Part shown: positions 53,800 through 62,328 of the stretch, piece after piece
Layout: each line of letters starts with the position of its first letter
How positions within the stretch are numbered: the stretch's first letter is position 1
Assembly: GCA_963773765.1 (NCBI GenBank)
Contig: CAVZCC010000001.1
Location: 1,240,001 to 1,304,000, forward strand
Direction of reading: 5' to 3'
DNA from: CAVZCC01 sp963773765
GTDB lineage: Bacteria; Actinomycetota; Acidimicrobiia; Acidimicrobiales; Microtrichaceae
DNA: 64,000 nucleotides
Notes under the pieces: model-generated
The model's database searches: none
Told to the model about the DNA's origin: nothing
The model's input: only the letters and a program-made list of their open reading frames with translations
Made by a program: the position numbers and the translations under genes

Positions 53800-53853
53800 G
53801 GTTCCCCCTGGGTGCCGCACCCGGACGGGCGGGGCTCTCCCCGTCGACTCTAG

Positions 53854-53887
53854 TAGAGTGTCACTCTATTGACTAGAGCTTCACTCT
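53854..53887. promoter_or_regulatory. Tandem TetR-type operators
   Basis: TAGAGTG-T-CACTCTA (53854-53868) is a perfect palindrome around one central base; TAGAGCTTCACTCT (53874-53887) is a second, 12 of 14 identical, 20 bases on. TTGACT at 53869-53874 lies between them. The site sits between the collagen-like gene and the TetR gene, as expected for TetR autoregulation. Confidence 0.65.
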
Positions 53888-53932
53888 CATCTTGAGGGAG
53901 GAGCGGGCCCGGCCACCGGTACGATCGGGGTC

Positions 53933-54568
53933 GTGCCACGACCATCCGACCGACCGAACCGGCGGGAAGCCGGCGCCCGCCTCACCCGTCTCGCCATCCT
54001 GGGCAGCGCCCGCGACCTGTTCGTCGGGACGGGATACGGCACGACCACGATCGCCGCCATCGCCGGGCGGGCCGGCGTGGCCGTGCCGACCGTCTACGCC
54101 GTGTTCTCCAACAAGCGGAACATCCTGGCGGAGGTGCTGGACCTGGCCATCGCCGGCGACGACGATCCTGTGACGGTCAACGACCGGGACTGGATGCGCG
54201 GCGTGTGGGAGGCGCCCACCGCACCCGAGCGCCTGGCCGCCTATGCGACGGCGGTCGCCGGGATCATGGCCGGGGCCGGCGACGTGTTCATGGTGGTGGC
54301 CAACGCGGCAACCACCGACCCCGACGTGGTGGACCTCGCCGCCACCGCGCGGGAGCGGCGCCGCACGGGCGCCACCACCGTGGTCGACTCGGTGCGCAAG
54401 GTGGGGCGGCTGCGCCCGGGACTGACCCGCGGCCAGGCCGTCGACGTCCTCTGGACGCTGAACAGCCCCGAGGTCTTCGACCTCCTGGTCCGGCGTGCCG
54501 GGTGGTCCCTCAAGCAGTACGAACGCTGGCTGGCGGAGGCGTTCGTCCGGGAGCTCCTGGCTCCCTGA
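53933..54568 (+). CDS. TetR-family transcriptional regulator
   Basis: 211-residue repressor. The N-terminal helix-turn-helix (about residues 17-62) reads LAILGSARDLFVGTGYGTTTIAAIAGRAGVAVPTVYAVFSNKRNIL, seen as TTTIAAIAGRAGVAVPTVY. The C-terminal ligand domain (about 80-211) has a hydrophobic pocket and is not assignable to a subgroup. GTG 53933 follows TACGAT by seven bases. It is divergent from the collagen-like gene and has twin palindromes just upstream, which it should bind. The ligand is unknown. Confidence 0.9.
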   Translation: MPRPSDRPNRREAGARLTRLAILGSARDLFVGTGYGTTTIAAIAGRAGVAVPTVYAVFSNKRNILAEVLDLAIAGDDDPVTVNDRDWMRGVWEAPTAPERLAAYATAVAGIMAGAGDVFMVVANAATTDPDVVDLAATARERRRTGATTVVDSVRKVGRLRPGLTRGQAVDVLWTLNSPEVFDLLVRRAGWSLKQYERWLAEAFVRELLAP

Positions 54569-55444
54569 TCAGGCGCCCAGGGCCGAGATCGCCGCCGCGA
54601 TGGACAGGGCCCGCCGGGCATTGTCGACGTGCAGGTTCTCGATCATCTTGCCGTCCACGGTGACCACGCCCTTGCCCTGGGCCAGGCCCTCCTCGAAGGC
54701 CTCGATCACACGACGGGAGTACGCGATCTCGTCCTCCGAGGGCGAGTAGGCCGCGTTGCACGGCTCCACCTGGCTGGGGTGGATGATCGTCTTGCCGTCG
54801 AAGCCCATGTCCGCCCCCTGGACGCACTCGGCCAGGAAGCCCTCCGGATCCTTCACGTCGTTGTACACACCGTCCAGGATGACCTTGTCGGCCACCCGGG
54901 CCGCGTTCACGCATCGGGCCAGGCCCCACTGCAGGGGCTGGCGGCCGGGAACCAGCGCGGCGCGCAGCTCCTTGGCCAGGTCGTTGGTGCCCATGATGAG
55001 CACGGCCAGGCGCTCGGACGACGTGGCGATCTCGACGGCGTTCTCGATGGCGGTCGGCGTCTCCAACATGGCCCAGATCGTGGTGTGGTCGGGCACGCCG
55101 GCGGCTTCGATGATGCCCTCCACCGTGGCCACGTCGGCGGCCGAGTCGACCTTGGGCACCACGATGCCTGCGGGGCCCGCCTGGGCCGCGGAGCGGAGGT
55201 CGTCGACGGCCCACTCGGTGTCGAGCGCGTTGACCCGGATGGTCAGCTCGCGGTGGCCGTACTCCCCCGAGCCCACCGCGGCGGCCACCTTCTCACGGGC
55301 CGCGGCCTTCATGTCGGGTGCGACGGAGTCCTCGGTGTCGAAGATGATGGCGTCGGTCGGGAGGCCCTTGGCCTTCTCCAGGGCCTTGTCGTTGGCGCCC
55401 GGCATGTAGAGCGCGGTGCGGCGGGGCCTGATCTCGTCGGTCAC
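54569..55444 (-). CDS. mcl2: CitE-like CoA lyase family protein (malyl-CoA thioesterase candidate)
   Basis: 291-residue HpcH/HpaI aldolase/citrate-lyase-beta-family protein. RTALYMPGANDKALEKAKGLP, IIFDTEDSVAP and IRVNALDTEW are the conserved start; the metal-binding acids are in AMLETPTAIENA and the later GFDGKTIIHPSQVEPCN is typical. The family includes (3S)-malyl-CoA thioesterase (Mcl2) and beta-methylmalyl-CoA lyases; this copy is the shorter form next to a longer Mcl1-like gene, which suggests the thioesterase role. The pair is head to tail with a 10-base gap. Confidence 0.8.
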   Translation of the reverse strand: MTDEIRPRRTALYMPGANDKALEKAKGLPTDAIIFDTEDSVAPDMKAAAREKVAAAVGSGEYGHRELTIRVNALDTEWAVDDLRSAAQAGPAGIVVPKVDSAADVATVEGIIEAAGVPDHTTIWAMLETPTAIENAVEIATSSERLAVLIMGTNDLAKELRAALVPGRQPLQWGLARCVNAARVADKVILDGVYNDVKDPEGFLAECVQGADMGFDGKTIIHPSQVEPCNAAYSPSEDEIAYSRRVIEAFEEGLAQGKGVVTVDGKMIENLHVDNARRALSIAAAISALGA

Positions 55445-55454
55445 GATGTGCTCC

Positions 55455-56516
55455 TCAGAATCCGTAGCGGGCGGCGAGCTCGGGATCGCGCTCGGACAGC
55501 TGGCGGGCCAGTTCGACCACCACCTTGCACTGCTTCACCGAGGCGTCGTCCTCCATCTTCCCGTTCAGCATGACGGCGCCCGTCCCGTCGCCCATGGCCT
55601 CGATGACCTCCTGGGCGTGGGCAACGTCGGCCGGGTCGGGCGAGAAGACCTTCTTGGCCACGGCGATCTGCACCGGGTGCAGCGACCAGGCCCCCACGCA
55701 CCCCAGCAGGTAGGCGTTGCGGAACTGGTCCTCGCAAGCGACCGTGTCCTTGATGTCGCCGAACGGGCCGTAGAAGGGCAGGATCCCGGCCATGGCGCAG
55801 GCGTCCACCATGCGGGCGATGGTGTAGTGCCACAGGTCCTGCTGGTACGTGGTGCGCTCGGCGTCGTACGCCGGACCGTCGTCACCGGCCGGCGGGTCCT
55901 GGCGGACCAGGTAGCCGGGGTGGCCGCCGCCCACACGGGTGGTCTTCATGCGGCGGTTGGCGGCCAGGTCGGCCGGGCCGAGCGACAGGCCCTGCATGCG
56001 GGGCGAGGCCAGGCAGATCTCCTCCACGTTGGCCACGCCGCGCGCCGTCTCCAGGATGGCGTGGACCATGAGCGGCTCCGTGAGGCCGGCCTTCGCCTCC
56101 AGCTGCGCCAGCAGGCGATCCACGTAGTGGATGTCCTCGGGGCCCTCCACCTTGGGGACCATGATCACGTCGAGGCGGTCGCCGACCTCGGTGACCAGGG
56201 TGGTCAGGTCGTCCAGCGCCCACGGAGAGTCCAGGCTGTTGACGCGGGTCCACAGCTGCGTGTCCCCCAGGTCCACCTCCCTGGCCACCTTCACCAGCCC
56301 GGCCCGGGCCGCCTCCTTGGCGTCCATGGGGATGGCGTCCTCCAGGTTGCCCAGGAGGATGTCCACGGTGGGGGCGATCTCACCCAGCTTGGCCGTCACC
56401 TTCTCCAGGTGGGGCGGGAAGAAGTGGATCATCCGCGACGGCTTGAACGGGATCTCCCGCAACGGTTCGGGGGCACCGACGGCCAGGGGCTTGAAGAAAT
56501 CCTTGGGGCTCCGCAT
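55455..56516 (-). CDS. mcl1: L-malyl-CoA/beta-methylmalyl-CoA lyase-like protein
   Basis: 353-residue HpcH/CitE-fold lyase. RMIHFFPPHLEKVTAKL, ILLGNLEDAIPMDAKEAA, WTRVNSLDSPW, IMVPKVEGPEDI, HAILETARGV and LSLGPADLAAN are the family blocks; Mg2+-binding Glu and Asp fall in LGNLED and ILETA. Length and sequence fit the lyase that splits malyl-CoA and beta-methylmalyl-CoA to acetyl- or propionyl-CoA plus glyoxylate. ATG 56516 was chosen over a longer form from 56639. It is followed by the shorter CitE-like gene and forms the ethylmalonyl-CoA pathway end with it. Confidence 0.85.
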   Translation of the reverse strand: MRSPKDFFKPLAVGAPEPLREIPFKPSRMIHFFPPHLEKVTAKLGEIAPTVDILLGNLEDAIPMDAKEAARAGLVKVAREVDLGDTQLWTRVNSLDSPWALDDLTTLVTEVGDRLDVIMVPKVEGPEDIHYVDRLLAQLEAKAGLTEPLMVHAILETARGVANVEEICLASPRMQGLSLGPADLAANRRMKTTRVGGGHPGYLVRQDPPAGDDGPAYDAERTTYQQDLWHYTIARMVDACAMAGILPFYGPFGDIKDTVACEDQFRNAYLLGCVGAWSLHPVQIAVAKKVFSPDPADVAHAQEVIEAMGDGTGAVMLNGKMEDDASVKQCKVVVELARQLSERDPELAARYGF

Positions 56517-56562
56517 GGCCCGAGACGCTACGGAACCGGCCCGGGGGCTGTCGAAACCCGGC

Positions 56563-57957
56563 TCAGGAGTCGAAGCCCAGGCCGAGCGAGTCCAGGAGGC
56601 GCAGCCACGGTCCACGACGGCCCTGGTTGGCATCGGCACGGGCGATGGCCCGGCGGGTCACCTGGATGCCGATGGAGCGCACCGGCTCCGGGGGGAAGGG
56701 CAGCAGCCGCTTGCGAACCGGCGACAACGACAGGAGATCCGAGTCGGGCCGGTACAGCAGGTCCAGGCACACCCGGGCCCCGAACCGCGTCGCACCCACG
56801 CCCAGCCCGGTGTAGCCGACCGCGTACGCGACCCGTCCGTCGAAGGCGGTGCCGAACCCGACCGAGAACCGGGTGGAGGTGTCGATGACGCCGCCCCAGC
56901 GGTGGGTGAACCGCAGGCCGTCCAGCTGGGGGAACGTCTCGAAGAAGTGCTGGGCCAGCAGCCGGTGGGTGCGGGCCCGCTGGTCCAGCGACGGGTGGAT
57001 CCGCCCGCCGGTGTAGAACACCGCGTCGTAGCCACCCCACACGATCCGGTCATCCGCGGTGATCCGGTAGTAGTGGAACTGGTTGGTCCGGTCCGACACC
57101 CCTTGGCGGTTCCGCCACCCGATGGCGGCCAACTGCGTCGCGTCGAGCGGTTCGGTGGCCAGGACGTAGTCGTACACCGGCACCACCCGGCGGTTGATGG
57201 CCCGGACCGGCGAGCGGAAGGCGTTGGTGCCCAGCAGGACCGCTCCGCACCGGACGGTCCCCGCATCGGTGCGGACCAGCATCCCCGCCCCGTGGCGGTC
57301 CAGGCCGGTGAGCGTGGTCCCCTCCGCGATCCGGACCCCGAGTGAGCGGCACGCGTCGGCCAACCCCCACGCCAGCCGGGCCGGGTCGACCAGCGCCTCC
57401 CCGCTGCGGTGCCACGTGCCCGCCAGGTACGTGGGTGAGTCCAGCTCTGCACGCAGCGCGGGCCCGTCCAGCAGGTCGGCCTGCTCGCCGTGGCTCCGGA
57501 GGAGGTCGACCTCCTCGGCCAGGTCGGGCACCATCCAGGCCTCGGTCGCCACCGAGAGGCTGCCGGTCTCCTCCAGGTGGGCGTCGATCCCGTGGCGGGC
57601 GACCGCGGCCAGGATGCCGTCGAAGTTCGTGCGGGCCGCCGCACCGACGCGGTCGATGTCGTCCCCGAAGCGCTCCAGGCCGTTGGCCAGGCCGTGGGTG
57701 AGCGAGGAGGACAGGAACCCACCGTTGCGGCCGGAGGCCTGGCCGGCCACCGCGCCGGAGTCGATGATCAGCACGTCCAGGGAGGGATCGTCCTCGACCG
57801 CCTGCAACGCGGCCCAGAGGCCGGTGAAGCCGGCGCCGACGACGACCAGGTCGGCAGTGGTGTCCCCCCTCAACGGATCGCCGCGCCCGGGGCGATCGGG
57901 GGTGTCCAACCAGAGGACCTCCGGACGAGCCTCGGACAAGGCTGCCGTCGGATCCAT
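56563..57957 (-). CDS. FAD-dependent amine/amino-acid oxidoreductase (DadA/PuuB type)
   Basis: 464-residue flavoprotein of the DAO family. The dinucleotide-binding motif is LVVVGAGFTGLWAALQAVE (shown as VVGAGFTGLWAAL), then SGRNGGFLSSSL, typical of gamma-glutamylputrescine oxidases, and C-terminal GYTGLGVGATRFGARV. It probably oxidises a secondary or N-modified amine with transfer of electrons to O2 or quinone. An aldehyde dehydrogenase of the PuuC/PatD type 4.4 kb away would use its product. No signal peptide, so it is cytoplasmic. Start ATG 57957 has GAGAAG upstream. Confidence 0.86.
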   Translation of the reverse strand: MDPTAALSEARPEVLWLDTPDRPGRGDPLRGDTTADLVVVGAGFTGLWAALQAVEDDPSLDVLIIDSGAVAGQASGRNGGFLSSSLTHGLANGLERFGDDIDRVGAAARTNFDGILAAVARHGIDAHLEETGSLSVATEAWMVPDLAEEVDLLRSHGEQADLLDGPALRAELDSPTYLAGTWHRSGEALVDPARLAWGLADACRSLGVRIAEGTTLTGLDRHGAGMLVRTDAGTVRCGAVLLGTNAFRSPVRAINRRVVPVYDYVLATEPLDATQLAAIGWRNRQGVSDRTNQFHYYRITADDRIVWGGYDAVFYTGGRIHPSLDQRARTHRLLAQHFFETFPQLDGLRFTHRWGGVIDTSTRFSVGFGTAFDGRVAYAVGYTGLGVGATRFGARVCLDLLYRPDSDLLSLSPVRKRLLPFPPEPVRSIGIQVTRRAIARADANQGRRGPWLRLLDSLGLGFDS

Positions 57958-58103
57958 GACTTCTCACGTCCAATCCGTGCTCGGTCTCGCACCGGTCCCC
58001 TGCCGGGGTCCCCAGTGGTCGTCGACGATGGTACCCCCCGGCCCCGCACCGGCCCACCCGCGACGACCCGCTCGCCGGGGGTCGCGGTGTACGGTCCCCC
58101 GCC

Positions 58104-59078
58104 ATGCGAGCCGTGGTGTGCACTTCGTTCGGGGAGCCGGAGGACCTGGTGGTCGAGGACCGGGACACCGTGCCGTGCGGACCGGGGAGGGTACGGGTCC
58201 GGGTGTGGGCCGCCGGACTGAACTTCGTGGACGCCCTCTTCGTGCAGGGCCGGTACCAGATCCGACCCGAGGTCCCCTTCATCCCCGGCTCCGAACTGGC
58301 CGGCGAGGTGACCGAACTGGGCGACGGCGTGGAGGGCTGGTCGATCGGCGACCGGGTCATGGCCTCGGTGGGGCTCGGCGCCTTCGTGGACGAGGCCGTG
58401 CTGCGCCCGGACCAGCTGACACGGATCCCGGACACGCTCAGCTTCGGCCAGGCCGCCACCATGGCCCAGTCCTACGCCACGGCCTGGTTCACGCTGACCC
58501 GGCGCACCTCGCTGGCCGAAGGTGAGTGGCTGGTGATCCTGGGCGGCGCCGGCGGCGTGGGCCTGGCCACGCTGGACGTGGCCCGGGCGCTCGGGGCGTC
58601 CACCGTCTCGGTGGCCTCCACCGCGGAGAAGCTCCAGCTCTGCATCGGCCGGGGCGCCCACGCCGTCATCGACTCCTCCACCGAGGACGTCAAGGCCCGC
58701 GTCCGCGAGCTGACCGGCGGCGGGGCCGACGTGGTGGTGGACCCGGTCGGCGGGACGCTGTCACAGGCCGCGCTCCGCTCCCTCGGTGACGACGGCCGCT
58801 TCATGGTGGTGGGCTTCGCCTCGGGCTCCATCCCCGACCTCCCCGCCAACCAGATCCTGCTGCGCAACCGCAGGGTGATCGGGGTGGACTGGGGGGCATG
58901 GGCCATGACCCACCCCGAGGAGAACGCGGAACTGCTGAACGAGGTGATGGCCCGGGTCCAGGACGGTGTCCTGTCCCCCATCGAGCCGACCGTCTACGCC
59001 ATGGGCGACGTGGGCGACGCGCTGCGGGACCTGCTGGAGCGTCGGGTCATCGGCAAGGCCTGCATCGAACCCCGCTGA
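58104..59078 (+). CDS. Quinone oxidoreductase-like NADPH dehydrogenase
   Basis: 324-residue zinc-free medium-chain dehydrogenase/reductase of the QOR family. LNFVDALFVQGRYQ, PGSELAGEVTELGDGV, the NADP motif LGGAGGVGLATLDVARALGA (shown as GGAGGVGLA) and VVDPVGGTLSQAAL are typical. It should reduce quinones or enoyl groups with NADPH. TACGGT lies eight bases before the ATG. It is transcribed alone, divergent from the amine oxidase. Confidence 0.92.
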   Translation: MRAVVCTSFGEPEDLVVEDRDTVPCGPGRVRVRVWAAGLNFVDALFVQGRYQIRPEVPFIPGSELAGEVTELGDGVEGWSIGDRVMASVGLGAFVDEAVLRPDQLTRIPDTLSFGQAATMAQSYATAWFTLTRRTSLAEGEWLVILGGAGGVGLATLDVARALGASTVSVASTAEKLQLCIGRGAHAVIDSSTEDVKARVRELTGGGADVVVDPVGGTLSQAALRSLGDDGRFMVVGFASGSIPDLPANQILLRNRRVIGVDWGAWAMTHPEENAELLNEVMARVQDGVLSPIEPTVYAMGDVGDALRDLLERRVIGKACIEPR

Positions 59079-59106
59079 GGGCCCGGTCGGCCCCTTCGGC
59101 GCCCGA

Positions 59107-59871
59107 TCAGTTGGCGGCGGCGGTGGTGGACGGCGCAGCGCCACCGGCGACCAGCGCCTGGACCGCGGCGTCGAAGTCCTCGATGGCGACCTCGCCGGAG
59201 CCCCGCTGCACGACCTTGCCCTCACCGTCGGCCATCACGAAGTACGGGAAGCCCGGCAGGGCGTAGGCCTGGGCCGCGGTGCCGCCGTCGTCGTCCAGCA
59301 GGACCGTGGGGGCCCAGTTCTCGCCGGCCAGCCACTTGGACGGGGGGTAGTTGGGCTTCTGGTCGCTGACGCCGGTGGAGACCGTGTAGACCTCCACGCC
59401 CTCGGGCAGCTTGCCCTGGTCGATCCACTCCTGGATCCGGGGCACCTCGGCCTGGCAGTGGGGGCACCAATGGGCGACGAAGAGGATGACCTTGGGGGTG
59501 CCGTCGTCGGGGTCGATCGTGACGGTGGACCCGTCGAAGCTCTGGCCGACCAGCTTGGGGATGGTCTGGCCCACCGCCGGGTCCGACGCCGGATCCGTGA
59601 GCATGGCCGTCGGGCTGTCCGGATAGGCGGAGAGGTCCTCGCCCGACACCGTGACCGTGGCGGTCTCCTGGCTGGCGTTGGACGCCGCCGCGGCCCCGGT
59701 GTCGGCCGTGGCCGGCTCGTCGTCGCCACCCCGGGTGGCCAGGACGACGACCAGGCCGATGATGAGCACCACCGCGATGGTGGCGCCGATGATGATCGGG
59801 CCCATGTTCCGGCGGTTCGCGTTCTGCTGGGACAGCTTGGAGTACGGGTCGGAGGCGCTGGTCTTGGTCAT
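59107..59871 (-). CDS. TlpA/DsbA-like membrane-anchored thioredoxin protein
   Basis: 254-residue thiol oxidoreductase with one N-terminal transmembrane anchor (about residues 24-45) and an extracytoplasmic thioredoxin fold. The redox motif is C136-P-H-C139 (FVAHWCPHCQAEV); a CPHC pair is oxidising and DsbA-like. GFPYFVMADG is the cis-Pro loop. ATG 59871 overlaps the DsbB stop by four bases, so the oxidase and its regenerating partner are made together. It would introduce disulfides into secreted proteins, several of which in this window are Cys-rich. Confidence 0.9.
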   Translation of the reverse strand: MTKTSASDPYSKLSQQNANRRNMGPIIIGATIAVVLIIGLVVVLATRGGDDEPATADTGAAAASNASQETATVTVSGEDLSAYPDSPTAMLTDPASDPAVGQTIPKLVGQSFDGSTVTIDPDDGTPKVILFVAHWCPHCQAEVPRIQEWIDQGKLPEGVEVYTVSTGVSDQKPNYPPSKWLAGENWAPTVLLDDDGGTAAQAYALPGFPYFVMADGEGKVVQRGSGEVAIEDFDAAVQALVAGGAAPSTTAAAN

Positions 59872-60468
59872 GCCGGGATCTCCTCGGAGGAACTGTCGGA
59901 CAGGGTAGGGGTGTCACCGCCGCCACGGACCGCGGGCCGGGCCAGCAGCACCAGGGTGGCGATGAGCAGGAAGCCGACCCAGGCCATGCCGGGGATGGAC
60001 AGGAAGTGGAACTTCCAGATCCAGACCGTGGAGCAGGGCACATCGGCGTTGCAGGAGAACGACACGGACTCGGGGAACCGCTCGATCAGGTAGTGGTAGG
60101 TGCTGATCCCCGCACCGATCAGCACCAGGGGCAGGACGTAGAACTTCACCTTGGCGTCACGGCGGATGGTGGCGACCAGCAGCAGCACCACGTTGGGGTA
60201 CATGCAGATCCGCTGGTACCAGCACAGGATGCAGGGCGGGAACTTGGCCACCTCGCTCATGTACAGGCTGCCCAGGGTGGTGGTGAGGGCCACGGCGAAG
60301 GCCAGCGGCAGCGCCACGTCGCCGATGCCCTCGCGCAGGGGCACCGCCCACTGCCGGCAGCCCACCGCGCACCTTGGCCACCACCGCCAGCACGGCGACG
60401 ACGGCGATGAACACCAGCCCCAGCACGGCCAGGAGGGCGAGGAACGTGGAGACGGCATCGACGTCCAT
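59868..60468 (-). CDS. DsbB-like disulfide bond formation protein, one-base frameshift
   Basis: About 199-residue four-helix membrane protein that reoxidises DsbA-like proteins with quinone. The first helix (TFLALLAVLGLVFIAVVAVLAVVA) is in one frame from ATG 60468; near 60351-60375 one additional base moves to the other frame, which carries IGDVALPLAFAVALTTTLG, the CxxC of PPCILCWYQR, and the second redox pair CNADVPC. These are the DsbB pair motifs (C-x2-C and C-x5-C). The indel is likely technical. It overlaps the downstream thioredoxin gene. Confidence 0.82.
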
Positions 60469-60565
60469 GACCGCCGCAGCGTACAAGCGGGCAGGGGCCG
60501 AGCCACACCACCGGCGCCCCCGGACCTGAGAGCGCCCTGACCGCCGTGTCGGCACCCGCCACTTG

Positions 60566-60571
60566 TAGATT
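60566..60571 (+). promoter_or_regulatory. -10 element for leaderless glutathione peroxidase gene
   Basis: TAGATT ends six bases before the ATG at 60578. Confidence 0.5.
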
Positions 60572-60577
60572 CCACCC

Positions 60578-61063
60578 ATGTCCCTCTACGACGCCGAACT
60601 GTCCGCCCTCGACGGCACCCCCGGGGTGCTCAACGCCCAGAAGGACCGGGTGACGCTCCTGGTCAACGTTGCGTCCAAGTGCGGCCTCACCCCCCAGTAC
60701 GAGCAGCTGGAGCAGCTCCAGGAGCAGTACGCCGACCGCGGGTTCTCCGTGGTCGGCGTCCCGTGCAACCAGTTCCTGGAACAGGAGCCCGGCTCGCCGG
60801 AGGAGATCGCCACGTTCTGCTCCACCACCTACGGGGTGACCTTCCCCCTGAGCGAGAAGATCGAGGTGAACGGCGACGGCCGCCACCCGCTGTACCAGGA
60901 GCTCACCGCGACGGCGGACGTGGCCGACGGGCACACCGGGGACATCCGCTGGAACTTCGAGAAGTTCCTGGTCGGGCGCGACGGAGCGGTCATCGCCCGC
61001 TTCAGCCCCACCGTGGTGCCCGACGACCCGGCCGTCGTCGGCGCCATCGAGGCCGCGCTCTAG
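60578..61063 (+). CDS. Glutathione peroxidase family protein, Cys type
   Basis: 161-residue peroxidase reducing hydroperoxides, usually with thioredoxin in bacteria. NVASKCGLTPQY has Cys at residue 35 where animal enzymes carry selenocysteine, so although this genome encodes at least one selenoprotein, this is not one. GVPCNQFLEQEPG and WNFEKFLVGRDG provide the Gln, Trp and Asn of the catalytic tetrad. Start ATG 60578 follows a -10 by six bases. A dispersed palindrome lies between it and the convergent dehydrogenase. Confidence 0.94.
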   Translation: MSLYDAELSALDGTPGVLNAQKDRVTLLVNVASKCGLTPQYEQLEQLQEQYADRGFSVVGVPCNQFLEQEPGSPEEIATFCSTTYGVTFPLSEKIEVNGDGRHPLYQELTATADVADGHTGDIRWNFEKFLVGRDGAVIARFSPTVVPDDPAVVGAIEAAL

Positions 61064-61098
61064 GACCGCCCCACCGCCGCCCGCACCCACACCGCCTT

Positions 61099-61142
61099 CT
61101 GTGCTGCGACCCGCGACCCAGAGGTCGCGGCTCGCAGCACAG
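61099..61142. repeat. Dispersed palindrome, copy 2 (opposite orientation)
   Basis: Arms 61099-61118 and 61123-61142 pair over 20 bases with one mismatch around loop CAGA, the complement of the TCTG loop of copy 1 at 16615-16670. The shared core is CTGTGCTGCGA and CCGCGACC on each arm. It is between convergent genes, compatible with termination. Confidence 0.8.
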
Positions 61143-61160
61143 AGCGCCGGGGCTGTGGGC

Positions 61161-62264
61161 TCAGGCGTCGCCGATCATCAGGACCGTGCGCAGGCCGCGC
61201 CCTGCGTCCAGGTCCGCCAACGCCTCGTTGACCTCCTCCAGGGGACGGCGCGTGGTCACCATGGCATCCAGGTCCAGGCGCCCCGCCCGCCACAGGTCCA
61301 CCAGCCGCGGGATGTCACGGGGTCCCCAGCAGGATCCCAGCAAGGAGCCGACCACCCGCTTCTCGGTGAACATGGCCAGCGCCACGTTGATCCGGGCCTC
61401 CTGGTCGGGCGGCGGCGCCCCCACCATCACCACCGTGCCGCCGCTGCGGACGGCCTCCACCCCGGTCTCCACCAGCGCGGCCGATCCCACCGCGTCGAAG
61501 GCGACGTCGGCGCCGATGCCGGTGAGCTCCATGGTCCGGGCCACCACGTCCGCCGTGCCGGGGTCGATCACGTCGGTGGCACCGAACCGCATCGCCTGCT
61601 CCCGCCGGGACTCCGACGGGTCGGACACCACGATCCGCGACGCACCGGCCACGGCCGCGCCCTGGACGACGGAGATGCCGACGCCGCCCGCCCCCATGAC
61701 CAGGACCTGGTCGCCGGGCTCCACCCGGGCCGTGTTGATGGCGGCCCCCACCCCGGTCTGCACCGCGCAGCCGATCACGCAGGCCACGTCCAGCGGCACG
61801 TCGGGGTCGATCCGGATCGCGCCGGCCTCCGGGACCACCACCTGGTCGGCCCACGCCGCCAGGCCCAGTCCCCGGAACACCAGGTCACCGTGGCGGGACA
61901 GGCGCGTCGTGCCGTCCGGGAACATCGACGTGGCGATCGACATGGAGTTGGTGCAGATGGCATGACGGCCCCGGGTGCAGTACTCGCAGTGACCGCAGGC
62001 CGGGTTGGGGCTGAGCACCACGTGGTCCCCGACGGCCAGTCCCGTGACCCCCGCTCCCACCTGCTCCACCACCCCGGCCGCCTCGTGACCGGCCACCGTG
62101 GGACCCATCAGCGGGAAGTTGCCCTGCACCAGGGACAGGTCGGAGTGGCACACCCCGCACGCCACCACCCGGACCCGGACCTCTCCGGACCGCGGCGCCT
62201 CCAGGTCGATGTCGTCGACGACCTCGAGCGGTTCACCAGCCCGGACCAACAGCGCTGCACGCAT
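61161..62264 (-). CDS. Zinc-dependent alcohol dehydrogenase (MDR family)
   Basis: 367-residue zinc medium-chain dehydrogenase of the NDMA-dependent/class III-like group. Catalytic zinc ligands are in CGVCHSD and AGHEAAG; structural zinc cysteines in CGHCEYCTRGRHAIC. The NAD site is VMGAGGVGISVVQGAAVAGA (shown as GAGGVGISVV). It oxidises an alcohol or formaldehyde/mycothiol adduct; substrate not determined. Start ATG 62264. It reads leftward, convergent with the peroxidase gene. Confidence 0.92.
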   Translation of the reverse strand: MRAALLVRAGEPLEVVDDIDLEAPRSGEVRVRVVACGVCHSDLSLVQGNFPLMGPTVAGHEAAGVVEQVGAGVTGLAVGDHVVLSPNPACGHCEYCTRGRHAICTNSMSIATSMFPDGTTRLSRHGDLVFRGLGLAAWADQVVVPEAGAIRIDPDVPLDVACVIGCAVQTGVGAAINTARVEPGDQVLVMGAGGVGISVVQGAAVAGASRIVVSDPSESRREQAMRFGATDVIDPGTADVVARTMELTGIGADVAFDAVGSAALVETGVEAVRSGGTVVMVGAPPPDQEARINVALAMFTEKRVVGSLLGSCWGPRDIPRLVDLWRAGRLDLDAMVTTRRPLEEVNEALADLDAGRGLRTVLMIGDA

Positions 62265-62328
62265 CCACCACTCCCCCGTCAGGGGCCGCTCACCGGCCCC
62301 GATCCGAGCCGCAGGGTAACCGGCCCGC

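Noticed and set aside
60578..61063. Glutathione peroxidase as a second selenoprotein
   Set aside because: The active-site codon encodes Cys and no in-frame UGA is present.
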